Origin: Marsupella aquatica
Taxonomy: Eukaryota > Marchantiophyta
Direction of reading: 5' to 3'
Assembly: GCA_973895155.1 (NCBI GenBank)
Contig: OZ316896.1
Location: 14,074,001-14,138,000, forward strand
Length of the DNA: 64,000 nucleotides
Shown here piece by piece: positions 11,279-26,289 of the stretch; the first letter of the stretch is position 1, and each line of letters begins with the position of its first letter. Below the pieces are notes generated by a model, which saw nothing but the letters and a program-made list of their open reading frames with translations, made no database searches and had not been told where the DNA came from. A program made the position numbers and the translations under genes.

Positions 11279-12567
11279 ATTCTTGCCCCACTAATGGTCT
11301 AGGGGCCAAGTGCCCTTGGAACTCAACCTCCATGCCTACTTGGCCTTGCCTCCCCAACGCAAGCTCCCTTGAGAGACTGAACGTGAGACTGAACGTAACT
11401 TGACTGCTTGTGCTGCATCCCATGGCTCTCTAAACCCAAGAATCCGCCCTGAACAAGCCGATTCCCACCGGTTTCACTCTTGCCAAGGCTGGTTCCGCGG
11501 CTTATTGGCATGAGACGCAACTAAAACTCCTTTACTAACTTTTTACCCACATATACTGGATAGATCCTTCATTGGGTCATGAGATATGCAGTCGGCCTAC
11601 TCTGACTAGGCCTCTCCTTCCTCTCTTCCCTTGGTCTCCCTTTAGGTATGTTTGGATTTTGGCACCGGAATGATGCCCAATCGACTTAAGTAGCCGCTAA
11701 GATTCCTTTCAACTCAACACATCCAACTCTGCCTGCTCTTAATGACTTCACTTACTTCTTTTCTCTCCTGTAGTTGATGTAGGCAATCTTCGCACAAGTT
11801 GATGCGACCCACAACTAGAAAGATGACTCATACTGACTAAGTTATATCGTGCAACTGCCATACAAAGAGTACTTCTCATACACAAGATCTACGAACTAAG
11901 CCAGAAGGCCAACTCTATTCAACTCTTAGGCATGAGGAAACATGAATATACACAAGAGTCACTGCATAACTAGCCGAGAACTTCTCTGACTAATTGATCC
12001 CAACCTTGCTGGTGCACTAAAAACTTGCTTAAGAAGAAGGCCCTAAGGTCCCCGCTGCATAGGTATTTATCTTGGCAGCGCACCTACCCATTTCCTTGCT
12101 GCTTAAGCCAAATCTACCTCTAAGTGGAATCTACCTATGTACAGCGGAGCAAGAGCACAAGTGTTGCCCTTACCAACGGATTCGCAAGCCCACTAATCTA
12201 AGTGTCAGGGCCGCTTCTTGGCCCTGATCCTAATCCTAAATTTGGAGGTCCGCGTCCGCTTGCCCACTCACGCCTCCTACCTCCATGTTCGCCCTCCCTA
12301 AAAGGGACGATGCCCCGCCACTATCATAACATCGGTGTCTGGCCCTCAATGGATGCCCCCTATCCTTCCTCAACGGCCAATGTAGGCATCCCATCCTCTG
12401 ATAGGTTATCCGCTCCTAACTGGGTCAGCCCATCCTTGGCGTGATCGGGCCCCACTCCTACCTCAGCTTCTGCTTCTCCGGCTTTAGGGTGGTGGGTCCA
12501 TCCCGACGGCTTTGACATTGTCAATCCCGACATCGACCATCTTGCCGTAGTGGTCCTCCTCATAGGC
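11279..12567. other. Interior of the 3.4-kb element, non-coding part
   Basis: C-rich on the plus strand. Short open frames (11323-11520, 12202-12444, 12360-12563) have proline/glycine-rich translations without domains. If the element is read on the minus strand, this would be the region downstream of the coiled-coil frame. Confidence 0.3.
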
Positions 12568-13580
12568 TCATCCTATGAGTCGATTTGTCTCGTCCTCCCA
12601 AGGTTGCGATTGATGCCGATCAATGATTGGCAACCTTGAGTCAATGCCCGTCATGGCCTCACCCAACTGGTCTTCTTGGCCTACCTCTAAGATTGCCACT
12701 TTGACAGCCACTACCTTGCATAAGGCCGGTGCCATGCTTTCTATCTCAGCCACGGTGGCCTGAGAAACCGTGTTGCTCCCTGACCCGAAAGGTTTTTGCT
12801 TCTTCTTGTCATTCCCTTCCATGGCAGCCGGTGCCTTCCCCTTGCCACTTACTTCTGGCAAGGGTGAGGGTACCTCAGCTTGTCTCTTGGTCAATACCAC
12901 GCCCTGCAACCTTGTTCCCGCCACCGGAGGTCCACTTGTTGCTGCCTGCCGATTTAACTCGGACAGTTTCTTCAGCCGCTTCGTTTGGTTGTCCGCCCAC
13001 CTCTACAAGTTCTCTAATTTCCGTGTGGCATCCTCCAACTCCTCCTGGGTCTTGTCTAAATCCCCGCAAGCTTCCTCCCCGGCTTCCTCCAACTCCTTCA
13101 AGTTGTCGTCCAACTCCTTCCGTAAGGCTGCCCTCTCCTCTCAGGTTGCTCTCAGCTCCGCGTTGAGCTCATGCACAACTTCAACCTATATCTTATTCAT
13201 CTTCTTGTAGGTTTGGTCGAGCATGTCATCCTTCTTACGCAGGTCGGCTTGAAAGTTGGCGACAGGGTGTCGAGGTCGTCCTTCAACTTATCAAAGCTTC
13301 TGTAGGCCTCATCCAAGTTGTCCTTTTTCTGATGGAAGGCCCTGCGGAATTCTTTGATCTCCTCCTTCAGTGCCCGCTCCTCCTTCAGTGACTGTTAGGT
13401 GAGCAGCCTCTGCGTCTTTAAGCTCCTGCTTCCACTTCTCCTTCTCCTTGAGAGCCTTGGCTAAGTGCCCTTGGGTCTGGGCAAGTTTATTTTTGATTAA
13501 CTGGTTATCAGCCTTGGCCGTATCCAGTTGCCCTTGCATGATGTTTATCTCATGCCTCCTAAGTAACCCACAACTCATCT
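12568..13580 (-). pseudogene. Broken coiled-coil (gag-like) reading frame
   Basis: Minus-strand pieces in shifting frames read as a heptad-rich protein. First (about 13578-13390): LIKNKLAQTQGHLAKALKEK and WKQELKDAEAAHLT. Then (about 13380-13240): ALKEEIKEFRRAFHQKKDNL and DEAYRSFDKLKDDLD. Then (about 13070-12930): DLDKTQEELEDATRKLENL, an in-frame TAG, and QTKRLKKLSELNRQAA. Then a hydrophilic lysine-rich tail to a stop near 12568. At least two frameshifts and one stop interrupt it. Coiled-coil gag-like proteins occur in plant LTR elements; that assignment is inference. No zinc knuckle is seen. Confidence 0.5.
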
Positions 13581-13691
13581 TGAGCCTGCTTGGCTGCTTT
13601 TGGATCTCCAGCCTTGGCTTCCTTCTCTCTAAGCCGCCGGATGACCTCCTCCTTCTTCATCCTCCCCAAGGCCAGTAGTGGCGGACCTCAT

Positions 13692-14185
13692 CCTCACCAA
13701 TCCCAACACCCACGCCTAAGTGCCCTTGGTGCCAAAATGCCTCCACGGAATACCTCAAGCAAGCACCCTAGTGCCCCTTGCACCACCAGCGGCCGCTCCC
13801 ATACGAAGCCGCACTTGCTCCCCAACATGACCGTTACTCAACCGTCCTCACTGTCTGCACAAGCAACCAAGCGTCTCGGTAAGTAACCCTTCAGGATCTA
13901 GATCTCCCCAAGTCTAGCATCGTAACTCAAGCTCAACAAACATTGGTAAGTAGGTCAGCAATAGGTCCTCCCGATGCCATAAGCCGAAACCAGAATTCAC
14001 ACCCACTGTTCGTTCAGAATAGCTCCTTCCTTGGGCGCGGCCTGGGTCCCCCTCGTACCTATCCATCACCAACTGACCGCCCTGCCCCCAGGACATGCTC
14101 ATGGCCCAAATAACGTAGCTTGTCCTAAAGCTTGTCCCCAACACGTCAGGACCAGAATGGCCCCGACTCTAGCAACCAACTCCCG
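13692..14185. repeat. Direct repeat of 3.4-kb element, right copy
   Basis: Partner of 10774-11278, same orientation and about the same length (494 bp). Many scattered substitutions are visible, so the pair is not recent. Confidence 0.65.
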
Positions 14186-14214
14186 GATCGCCCATAACTT
14201 TCTAGTTAGGCGTT

Positions 14215-14375
14215 TAGGAGCACGCGATGACTTCCTAGGTGAGTAGCACTTTCTCAACTCTTTGCTTGGGTTCTCTCGGTGAAAATGTTTGGCTTGGACT
14301 GATAGTCATTTGGTGGAGCACGCGACGAGTTCCTAGGTGAGTAGCAAATTTTCAACGCTTTGCTTGGGTTCTCAT
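14215..14375 (+). repeat. Duplicated 60-bp unit
   Basis: The phrase GGAGCACGCGAYGASTTCCT, followed by AGGTGAGTAGCA and CTTTGCTTGGGTTCTC, occurs twice about 98 bp apart (near 14217 and 14315). It lies just outside the right direct repeat. Confidence 0.6.
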
Positions 14376-17300
14376 CTTTTGCAGAGTGTTGGTTGCGATA
14401 TTTGGCAGAGTTTACTATGCCATGTCATAAGTGTGTTCTGTAAGCAGTCCCGTGTCCTGTGTGCAGATATAACTCATTGAAAGTGCGAGATCTTCCGGCT
14501 GTGGTTGCTTAGGATCGGTGACATCCACAGATACAACAAAACTAAATTACGGGTTTGGGATAGATGGAAGGTTTTCAAATTTCCACATTTTCGGCCAGGA
14601 CGAAGAAGGGACTACTGATTTCAGAATGCTCTATTCAGACGCGAGTCTGTTCTGAAGCCCGTTGTCATAAGTCAATTCGACCCAAGTACGCACTTACATC
14701 TGTGCGGTAGTATGACCATAAGTTTAAGGGAGAAACTTGTTGAAAGCGCTTACTCGTCAGCGACTGAAGCCCACGATGATGGTAGGAGCTTCGAAATGAT
14801 GTCAAAACATACAAGTTTGCCAAATCTTCAGTCAGCGCCTGGAAGCCAGGATCACCACTACATTGCCTTGTATTATGTCCCACCCTATTCATTACTGCCT
14901 GCAAGTCACTCCACTACTCTAGCCACCTGTTCTATACTTACGTGCTTCTGATCTGAATCTGGCTCTTCTTCATAGTCTTTGAAGGGTAATGTGATAAAAA
15001 TATTATTATACATGTATTAATCATACATAACATAATATAATGTTTTCTATGCACATTCTTCTTTCCTTGCACATATCTTATGGTGGGGTTATAGAGTATA
15101 TATTTTAATGTAAATAAAAATCATGACATATATCATAGTCATGAGTTTTTTCATCCACATGATGAGCCATAGAGTTATGATCCTAGAAACTTCACTCTAG
15201 AAACTTACACCCCTTCCTTAGTTTGCATGACACTTTATAAGTAAGACTAGTTTCAATTACCTGTGCTTTGAAGATGAATACTAGAGAGTACACTAAAAAT
15301 ATCACTAAAATATATATTTTATTCATAATCTTTGAAGGGTGATTTATAAGTAAGATTAGTTTCAATTACTCGTGCTTTGAAGATGAGTACTAAAGAGTAC
15401 ACTAAAAGTGTCACTAACATATATATTTTATTCATAATTTTTGAGGATTAATAAAATAATAAAAATTTATCATATGATATCATTTTAATAATAAAATTAT
15501 CACTAACATATATGTTTTATTCATAATTTTTGAAGGTTAATAAAATAATAAAAATTAACCATATGATATTATTTTAATAATCATAAATAAAATAATATAT
15601 TTTTTTCTATACATATCTTTCTTTCTTCATACATATATTATAGTGAGGCCATAAAACCTAATGTAAACAAAAACCATGCATGTTTTTAATTTGACATGTA
15701 TCATAGTCATGAATTTTTCCGTGAACCAAGAAGTTATGGTCATATTATGGTGGGGCCATAGAGCCCATTTTTTTAATGTACATAGAAATCATACATGCTT
15801 TTAATTTGACATGTATCAGAAATTTTTACATGATCCAAGAAATTATGGTCTAGAGGCTTGACTCTAGAAGCCTAGGCCCCAACTCTAACTTGTAATTGAT
15901 ACTTTGAAAATAAGATTCTAAAAAATCTCCACCATGTGTTACCATAATTGTATTACCAAATTGAACGTCTCACAATCTCGTTCAATTTCTACATCTAGAT
16001 CAGACGTCCTTGCTAGACCTTTGTCAATCTCAGTTCCTATCAATTCCCTATAAATGCAACCTAAGCCATGTTCCATTGCTACATCGTGATCAGATGTTGC
16101 TAGACAAAGTCAATCTCAGACTCAACTCGGACCAAACAGTACACCCTGACTAGCCTGCAGTGATGGGATCAATAGTGTCATTCAACACCACTAACTAGAA
16201 AGATAACTTAGCTGAATGGTATAATTCAACAAATTACTGGCCAACAGCGCCTACACTTCATATATATCTCTGCCCCGTGCAGCTTTACATTTCAATTCTA
16301 AAACATTGCAGTTTAGTTCTTCCTATTACGAATTGCTGTTATCAATTTTCGAGTTGCCTCTTTGAAAGAAAATCAGAACAGGGACTGTAAGAAAACACTT
16401 CATTCTCATCACCTTCACTAGATATGACTTAAGGACGGCTCTTTATGCTGGGAAGCACTAGGATGAGGTAAGGATCCTCCATTTGTAGATAACAACCGTG
16501 ATGACGACTCCATAGGAAGAACTATGGATGTACTAAAGAAAACCCTTGACAAGAACTATCGCAACACAGACAGATATGTGCTCAGTTAAGGTTAATTCGA
16601 CTATCTTCAGGCTGAGACAATCCAATAAAGGTTCCAGCATAACAATCTCCAGACCTATTCACCTTCATCATAAAATAAGGCAGGCAAAGTCACCCTGGTT
16701 CTAGGAATCGCAGAATGAGAGTGGAAACAACGTACTAATATCATTGCACAAAACCAGATAGACCTAATACAAGAAGGAATACGATCATCTACACAGATCA
16801 ACTGGAAAGTAATGCGGCAAATAACGCGATAGAAATTTCCGTCATGCAGTAACAGGGTGCCAAAAGGTCTGAATTTCATTGGGAGGTACATACTTACCGT
16901 CCACCCTACCGAACTTCACCGGTCCATAGGTGCGTGCAAGGCCTAGGAGTAATCTAGTTTTCTACTGTTTATTCGAGGTTACACGATCCACAAGTGGAGC
17001 CGCTACATTAGTAAAATCTTACTCTGCAATCCCTCTCGCAGAAACTCTCATCAGGTTCTTTCAAAGTCGCACCAAAGCAATATGATCAACACTAACCTTC
17101 AACATCACAACAAATCACAACAAAAACCTTAACGTATCAGGTCAATTGCACCATATTGAATACAATACTGACGTCGCCATTAATTACAATTTGCTCGTGA
17201 AGGTGAGTCATGCACCCTACTCAGAATAGTCAACCGGAGACAATATCGCAGTCAGCAGACCCTTCTGTGATCAGCCTAGCATGCTCATCATGTTATGGAT

Positions 17301-17432
17301 GCAGCAACAAAAATGCTCCATTGCCCTTTGCAACCCCTAGATCAAAGGCCCACAATCTCCTTGCTGGTTGTTTCAGCATGTCAACTTTCTTGATGGAAGG
17401 TGGTTTGTACAAGAAAAAATTAAACACAGTGT
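14376..17432. other. Non-coding, AT-rich duplications downstream of LPD
   Basis: No gene is recognised. Between about 14990 and 15600 there are overlapping duplications: the phrase around GATTTATAAGTAAGATTAG near 15340 repeats one near 15234, and ATATATTTTATTCATAAT recurs at about 15307, 15419 and (as ATATGTTTTATTCATAAT) 15507. A further pair of related blocks lies at 15600-15700 and 15740-15830. The part from 16300 to 17432 is single-copy by eye and includes the 3' flank of the minus-strand dehydrogenase gene. Confidence 0.4.
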
Positions 17433-20402
<2,970 letters not shown>

Positions 20403-21400
20403 CAGGCTCACCGGACGACGCCCAGACAGAGCTTGCACTTGTCCAGAGTATGCACTACGCTATCGGCTCCTCGGAAGGAACCCGGAGCTTGCACTTATCG
20501 AGTGCATACCCTATATTACAGGCTCCTCGGAAGAAGCCCGAAGCTTGCACTTATCCAGAGTATGCATTATGTTATAGGCTCCTGGGAGGAAGCCTGGAGC
20601 TTGCACTTGTCCAGAGCATGCACTTTGTTACAGGCTCCTTGGAAGAAGCCCGGAGCTTGCACTTATCCAGAGTATACACTATGTTAGAGGCTCCTCGGAG
20701 GAAGCCCAAAGCTTGCACTTATCCAGAGTATACACTATGTTATAGGCAGGTTGCACTTGTCCAGATCATGCACTTTGTGACAGGCTCCATGGAAAAAACA
20801 GGGAGCTTGCACTTATCCAGAGTATACACTATGATAGAGGCTCCTCAGAAGTAGCTCAGATCTTGCACTTATCCAGAGTATGCAATATGTTAGAGGCTCC
20901 TCATAAGAAGCCCAGAGCTTGCACTTATCCAGAATATGCACTGCATTGTAGGCTCCTCGGAAGAAGCCCAGAGCTTGCACTTATCCACAGTATGAGCTAT
21001 GTTATAGGATCTTCAGAAGATTCCCCAAGAGCCTACCCTTATCCACAGTATGCGGTATGTTATAGGTGCATGGGAAATCGTTTATGTCATGATTCTGGGA
21101 ACCCTAGTGGTTGCAGGCGACAGTGTTTAAGTGCAAGCTCCGAGGAAGACACAAGAGCCTGGAGTCCATAGTGTCAAAGTGCATTCTCCTGGGAAGATGC
21201 CTTGAGCCTACACTTATCCACACTATGCACTATGTTGTAAGCACATGAGTGTCTGGAAGACACCCAGAGCTACAGTTAATCCTAAGTGTGCAAGTCCAGG
21301 CTCCCAGAGAAGCCCAGACCCTACAGTCCATGTGTAAGTGCAGGCTCCTAGGAAGACTCCCAGTGCCTACACTTATCTACAGCAGGTGCTATGTTGTAAG
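20403..21400 (+). repeat. 56-bp minisatellite array
   Basis: The unit begins GGCTCCTCGGAAGAAGCC, continues GGAGCTTGCACTTATCC and ends near ATGCACTATGTTATA. Unit starts fall at 20465, 20521, 20577, 20633, 20689, 20745 (internally shortened), 20783, 20839, 20895, 20951 and 21007, so the period is almost exactly 56 bp. Beyond 21060 the copies decay but the GCTCC...GAAGA and CTTATCCACA phrases can be followed to about 21400. Fifty-six is not a multiple of three, so consecutive units are read in different frames. The long open frame (20243-20854) is therefore a by-product of a stop-poor unit, not a gene. Confidence 0.9.
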
Positions 21401-23555
21401 TGCATGGGAATTATTTGTGCACTTCTTCATATGTGCATGGTCTGCACTATCCAATAACTGCATGGAAAATTGCTTTATATGCACTTATCCAGCTGCATTG
21501 TAGGGTCACACACATCAGATTCCTGAGCCCTTGTATTGCACTATTCAATTGGACAAGTGCATGAAAGTACTTCCTGTAATTGTCCACTGCACTTATCAAT
21601 AAATTTTGCCCTATATATACTTTGCCTTAACTAATAAATGAATTTGAATTCTGATAGACTGAAATGTGCGTTACCTATTTGTTGTTCAGTGACGGTCAGC
21701 TATGTGTGCATTCACAAAGAAAAGAGCTGTAATTTAGGCCACCACATACTTTTAGAGGTCAAGCCCAAATAATACTATAAGCCTTGGACTGGGTGGGCTA
21801 TGCTATGCACCAAAATGGTTGCACCCCAATTGGATTCATCCCCAATAGCCTACCCTCACTTTCCAACCACTACTCGCTTCAATCTATGAGCAGCTCGTGT
21901 GGTATAGAAAAATATCTTGCCCACTTGGCCTGGAGCCAGAGCAAGAGGGCAAGTGGGAAGAATCCTTTCTTCAACTCTTTGCAATATTACGTTCCTCCAT
22001 AATGATTACTCTGCCAATCCTATCCACAGAAAGAGTGATGCTCCAATGGGGATCCTCCTCAATGCATGCCCCCAACTCCCAACCCCTGTCTGTCATCCTC
22101 TATTGCCTCAAATGGCCATTGATCTTGCCTTTGGGTTTTGTCACATCGGAATGTTGCTCCTACTATACCTTTACATCATATTCATGAATTTTATAGTTTT
22201 TGAGGCAAAAAGTAGTTCCATTCTTGTTCCAAACAATTGGTTTCCGTAAAGTGCCAGAAAGCAGGTGAATCATTCCTTATTTTGACTCGGATATTCAGGG
22301 GGACTGTTAAGTTTTTGACCCAATATGAACTGCTGTGTCCAAATAAGGGGCGAAATTCCATTCATGCCTCCGGAAGTGGCTTTATGTACCGTATGTCACC
22401 CTGAGTTCATGTGTCAAACTTTGCATGTGCGCGCTGCCATAGGGGCTTTGAGAATGCGAGTGCTGACATAGAGACTTCGAGAACGTGGTGCTGTCATAGA
22501 GGCTTTGAGATCGAGAGAATATGTATGCTGTGTGTGGCTCTGGATTTGTTTCTCATGATCTTTGCTAAACTGCCAAAGCAACTGGGCAGAGCTCTGTCTT
22601 TGCTCAATCCTCAACATTTGCCCTTGAGTTTCTCATTGTTTCTAGAAAATCTCTTTTAATGTTTTCAGTGCAAACCATGCGAAATTCACAGTAGCTTGGA
22701 GCTTGCCCTGACTGATTTGTGCTGCTCCACTTCAATAGAAGCTGCTGTTGCTCAGCATGTCTATGTCCTTGCTCAACTTGCAATTTAGAGATGCAAAACT
22801 CAACCTCAGTTCTGTTGAGTTAATAGGTCTCAAAGGAAGCTTTAGGGTTACACTTTTCTGGGCTTAAGTAACCTGACTTTTTGGAGTTTCACCCTCTACA
22901 TATACTTATAACTCTAATGTAGGAAAAGAGGAGATCAACACATACTTAGAGGATTTAAGCACCTATGAGTAGGTTGTATTTGTAATTTATTTCCTGAGAA
23001 AATTGTTATGTAATTGTTGATTTAGCATACCCTGAAATATCAATATTAGCTTAATAAATTTGCATAGGCTAGGATCAGGCCATTTTCCAATTTTCCAATT
23101 TCTTTTAATTCTAACACAGCTTTAGGTAAAATTGACTGTGCATAAGATGTACCTACAGTGAAAACCAGCTAGAGACAGAAAAAAAATCTGTAGTAACATT
23201 CCTTAGGTAGTTAATATTTTTTCTGGTTGCCTTGAAAACCAATTGGAGAAGCATGTTAGCATTTGCTTACAAATGTTAACACATATTTGCAGGTTACTAA
23301 ATGCCTATTACTAGACTACTATACAGAATTGCTCAATGCTCATCCATGTGTAGAAGATTTTGAGGTGAGGTAAAGAAATGGCCTGGAAGTAAGTCAAGGA
23401 AGTTGTTGAGGCACCTTATGTCTTGCTGCAGCCATTGTGTTATTAGGGCCATGTGGCAATGCAATGCCCGTGTGTTGCACAATTGTCATTACAACCATGT
23501 TTTTGTGGCAACCATGCAAGTGCAAGACAGGCACAACTCTAGGTGGAAGTTGACA
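21401..23555. other. Non-coding gap
   Basis: No gene is recognised. Near 22430-22520 a phrase built on GGCTTTGAGA...GTGCTGACATAGAG repeats about two and a half times with a period near 30-35 bp. Open frames at 21784-22249 have no domain. Confidence 0.35.
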
Positions 23556-23559
23556 TTTC

Positions 23560-24050
23560 CCCCTTGTGGACTTCCCTCCCCTTTCTATTGCCCCTCCCTT
23601 GCTTGCCCCCCTCGCACCACTCTCCCGGCTTTCCTTCACCTCACCTCCTGGCCCGCCCTCCACACCCAGTTGAGGATGTACTCCTCACCTCGGGTGGCAA
23701 GCAGGTACAGTCCTTGCTCACCCAAGTGCTCGCTGTGGTGTGAACCTACTCCTCCTTGGCCACCGTGTGCCTCCACAGAGGCACCTTGCAAGGTAGTCCT
23801 TGCCCACTATGCGCAGGGACAGTACTCCTCACCTTGTGGGCAAAGATGCTCCCGGCCGCCCAAGGCAGAGAGGGACTGTCCTTGCCATCTGTGGCAAGGC
23901 ACAGGTCATGGGCAGGTGCAGGTTGAGGGTGAGGCTTGGCATGAAGGGTGACAAGCATGGATTTTGGCCAATTGAAGGTCAGAAAGCTTGGCCCTTACAT
24001 CAAACAGTTGCAGTTCAATCCCGCCCAATTTTGCTTCTCTAGTTAGACAA
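23560..24050 (+). repeat. Dispersed repeat family C, copy 1
   Basis: It matches 58015-58405 in the same orientation. Shared blocks are the C-rich start, CTCACCTCCTGGCCCGCCCT, CTCCTCCTTGGCCAC, the phrase TTGGCCAATTGAAGGTCAG and GCAGTTCAATCCCGCCCAAT. The last two resemble tRNA A and B boxes, so the family may be SINE-related, but the tRNA-like part is at the 3' end. The open frame at 23403-23951 is C-rich low complexity and is not called as a gene. Confidence 0.55.
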
Positions 24051-24395
24051 TGCCAAGAAATGGGCAGGATTGTTTGTTAAAGTGTTTTATAGATTATTTT
24101 GATTTTAATAATAGCTGAACATTGTGCACAAAAGGGCTTTTCTGATACTAACCATTCTAACTAGAGTTTAATCTCTGGATCCTAATGCTACACACAAGGT
24201 GCATATTATTTGTTCTTAAGCCAATATATACCAGGTCTGTGACAAATGATGGTTTTTTTTGCCCTTGAAACCCAAAGCTGACCCATCCAACTGAGTATGG
24301 ACGATCAACTCCACAGCCTGTGCCTCTGCATGGTAGCCCACATTCAAGGGGGTCATAGCCAGGGATCCGACAAGGACAAAGACCAGAAGGGAGAG
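24051..24395. other. Non-coding gap
   Basis: No gene or repeat recognised. Confidence 0.3.
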
Positions 24396-24590
24396 AGGGT
24401 TGAACCAGAGCCCCAATGCAGATCAGCAAGGGGCTGAAGGGAAACCAGGACTCCCACCACTACAGCCGACCCACCCACACACACACACTCCACAACCTTT
24501 GCATGTGGAGTGAGGATTGAACTTGAGACCTGATGGTTCAAGGCTAATCCCCTGGCCAACTAATTAAAGCCACTTTTGATCACAAGAATA
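24396..24590 (-). mobile_element. SINE-like repeat, family 1, minus-strand copy
   Basis: On the minus strand it reads TTAATTAGTTGGCCAGGGGA, then TCAAGTTCAATCCTCACTCC. These are the same A-box-like and B-box-like blocks as the copies at 5460 and 8500. The downstream part includes a short GTGTGTGT run. Confidence 0.55.
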
Positions 24591-25088
24591 CCTAACTAAT
24601 ATTTTCCTCCTCTTTAGTTTGTGCTTTTCACTTTCCCTCAGTGCATTTTGTATCATATCGGGCCCATACTTTCTTTGCATATCCCAAAATATGGCAGTAT
24701 TATTCCAATGACCCTACACTAAAATACAGGAACAAGTTTTGCCATCCTACCATTCTTGACGTCCCTTACTATAGTTTGTCAACAATTTTAAATTTAATCT
24801 ACAATACAAATTGAACCACTACTCCTAGTTGAAACCTAAACATTTATCCTTTTGGATATAAAAATGTCTTGATAGTGCCAGATGGACTTTCAACATGTGT
24901 CATGTGGACAGTCATGTTAAGCCATGTCACAACCAAGATACATACTGATAATGGGTTTCATTTGAGAAAATGCACATCTTACTATATAATAGCAAACACA
25001 AGCTACTTTTAAGGGCTACGGTCTAGAGTGAAACTTCTAGAGTGTAACTCAAATAAGACAAAATGTATAATGACTCTGAATAAGACAA
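24591..25088. other. Non-coding AT-rich gap
   Basis: No gene or clear repeat is seen before the solo LTR. Confidence 0.3.
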
Positions 25089-25432
25089 TATTAGATATTG
25101 CTCTAGTCTTGTGATTCATGAGCTAACCACAGTTAGGCTAACTCGGGTTAGGACCTAGCTAATGTTAGCGGTAGTGCTGTTGTGTATTAAGCCAGGGCTG
25201 ATGCCAGACCTTGGGGGAACTTAGGCTCATTGTTACGGAGTTAGTTGAGAGATAGGGAGAGCTTGTGTTGTGGATGCTTGGTATGGCCGGTTGGCCTAGA
25301 GTGTAGTAAAGCTCTTGTGTGTTCCCGTGGACGTAGCCTCATGTGGAGGTGAACCACGTATCTCTCTGTGTCGACTCTTGTACGTTGGATGGTTCATGGG
25401 CTTGCAGTTGCGAATGTCGTTTATGCTCAACA
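25089..25432 (+). mobile_element. Solo LTR (344 bp), TSD GACAA
   Basis: It is 344 bp, the same length as the LTR at 6203-6546, and about 94% identical by hand alignment. It ends GCTCAACA; the first two bases are TA instead of TG, a point change at the usually invariant end. The 5 bases GACAA flank it at 25084-25088 and 25433-25437. Most differences from the other copy are C-to-T or G-to-A, as expected from methylated-cytosine decay. No internal region is attached. Confidence 0.85.
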
Positions 25433-26289
25433 GACAAATCTAAAAGGTGTACAAAAAATAAGTATGCAGAAATAACACAAAAGAGTATAGATTTCTTCTT
25501 TCCAATTGTTTTGTTTTCAATTCTATTTACATCCAAGGAACGGATAGTCAGGCACCTAGTAGAACCCAATCCCCAAACAATAACTTTATCCTATTTGAAC
25601 TAAAAATCATAATTACAAATGTCTTCTTTTTGGTTTAAGATCCATTATATGGTTTTTTCAAGGAGATTTGTTCATTCTTCTTCTTTCTCTTTTCCAACAG
25701 TTTGCTCATTTTGCTAATCAATACAGTTTTCCAATCTCTCTCGTAGTGCAAACACCTATTGGTATGTGAATTCCCCAACGCGCACTAAAGCAACAAATCT
25801 TCAATCTTACTGATAAATTGTGAACAAAACCTACAGTTGGGGTCTAGGCTTCTAGAGTGAAGCCTCTAGACCCTAACCCTTAGGGTCCACCAATTGGAAA
25901 GAAGGATGGGACATTAGTATCTCAAAACAGATAAGCATACATTATGATATTCAAAAAATGTGCACTCAGGCTCGTCTCCAGGAAGCAACAGGTGGGTACA
26001 GTGGCAAATAAGAAGTTTCTCCATGAACTTCTGATGAGTCACTTCCGTGCCACAAGAGAGGAGAGAAGTAGTCCACTCTACCATCAATCACGAAGGTACT
26101 ACTTGCAACTAGGCAATGCCGCGATACTCAACGGAGAATGATCCATGAATGTTCTTAGAACACCCCGATTAGAATTCGAGTCCACATGAAGCAAGACCAA
26201 GTATAAAGACACGAGAAGATCATTCGGTCCATACAAAGTTGTTCAATTATCTCCATGCCCATCAGGTAGGCTTTCTTGTTGCTCCAAAG
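25433..26289. other. Non-coding gap
   Basis: No gene is recognised. The sequence CTAGGCTTCTAGAGTGAAGCCTCTAGACC near 25840-25870 contains an imperfect palindrome. Short open frames have no domains. Confidence 0.3.

Larger units (their letters stand above)
10774..14185 (-). mobile_element. Probable non-autonomous LTR-type element
   Basis: Two direct repeats of about 0.5 kb (10774-11278 and 13692-14185) enclose 2.4 kb. The enclosed part has no polymerase, integrase or protease that I recognise. It has a minus-strand decayed coiled-coil reading frame (12568-13580) that could be a gag-like protein. Size and layout fit a decayed non-autonomous element (LARD/TRIM-like). Orientation is inferred only from the coiled-coil frame. 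Confidence 0.45.

Noticed and set aside
20465-21060. CRISPR array
   Set aside because: The 56-bp units are contiguous with no unique spacers, the genome is a plant's, and there are no cas genes.
23403-23951. 182-codon frame in repeat C
   Set aside because: C-rich low-complexity translation within a dispersed repeat; the second copy at 58 kb does not conserve a protein.
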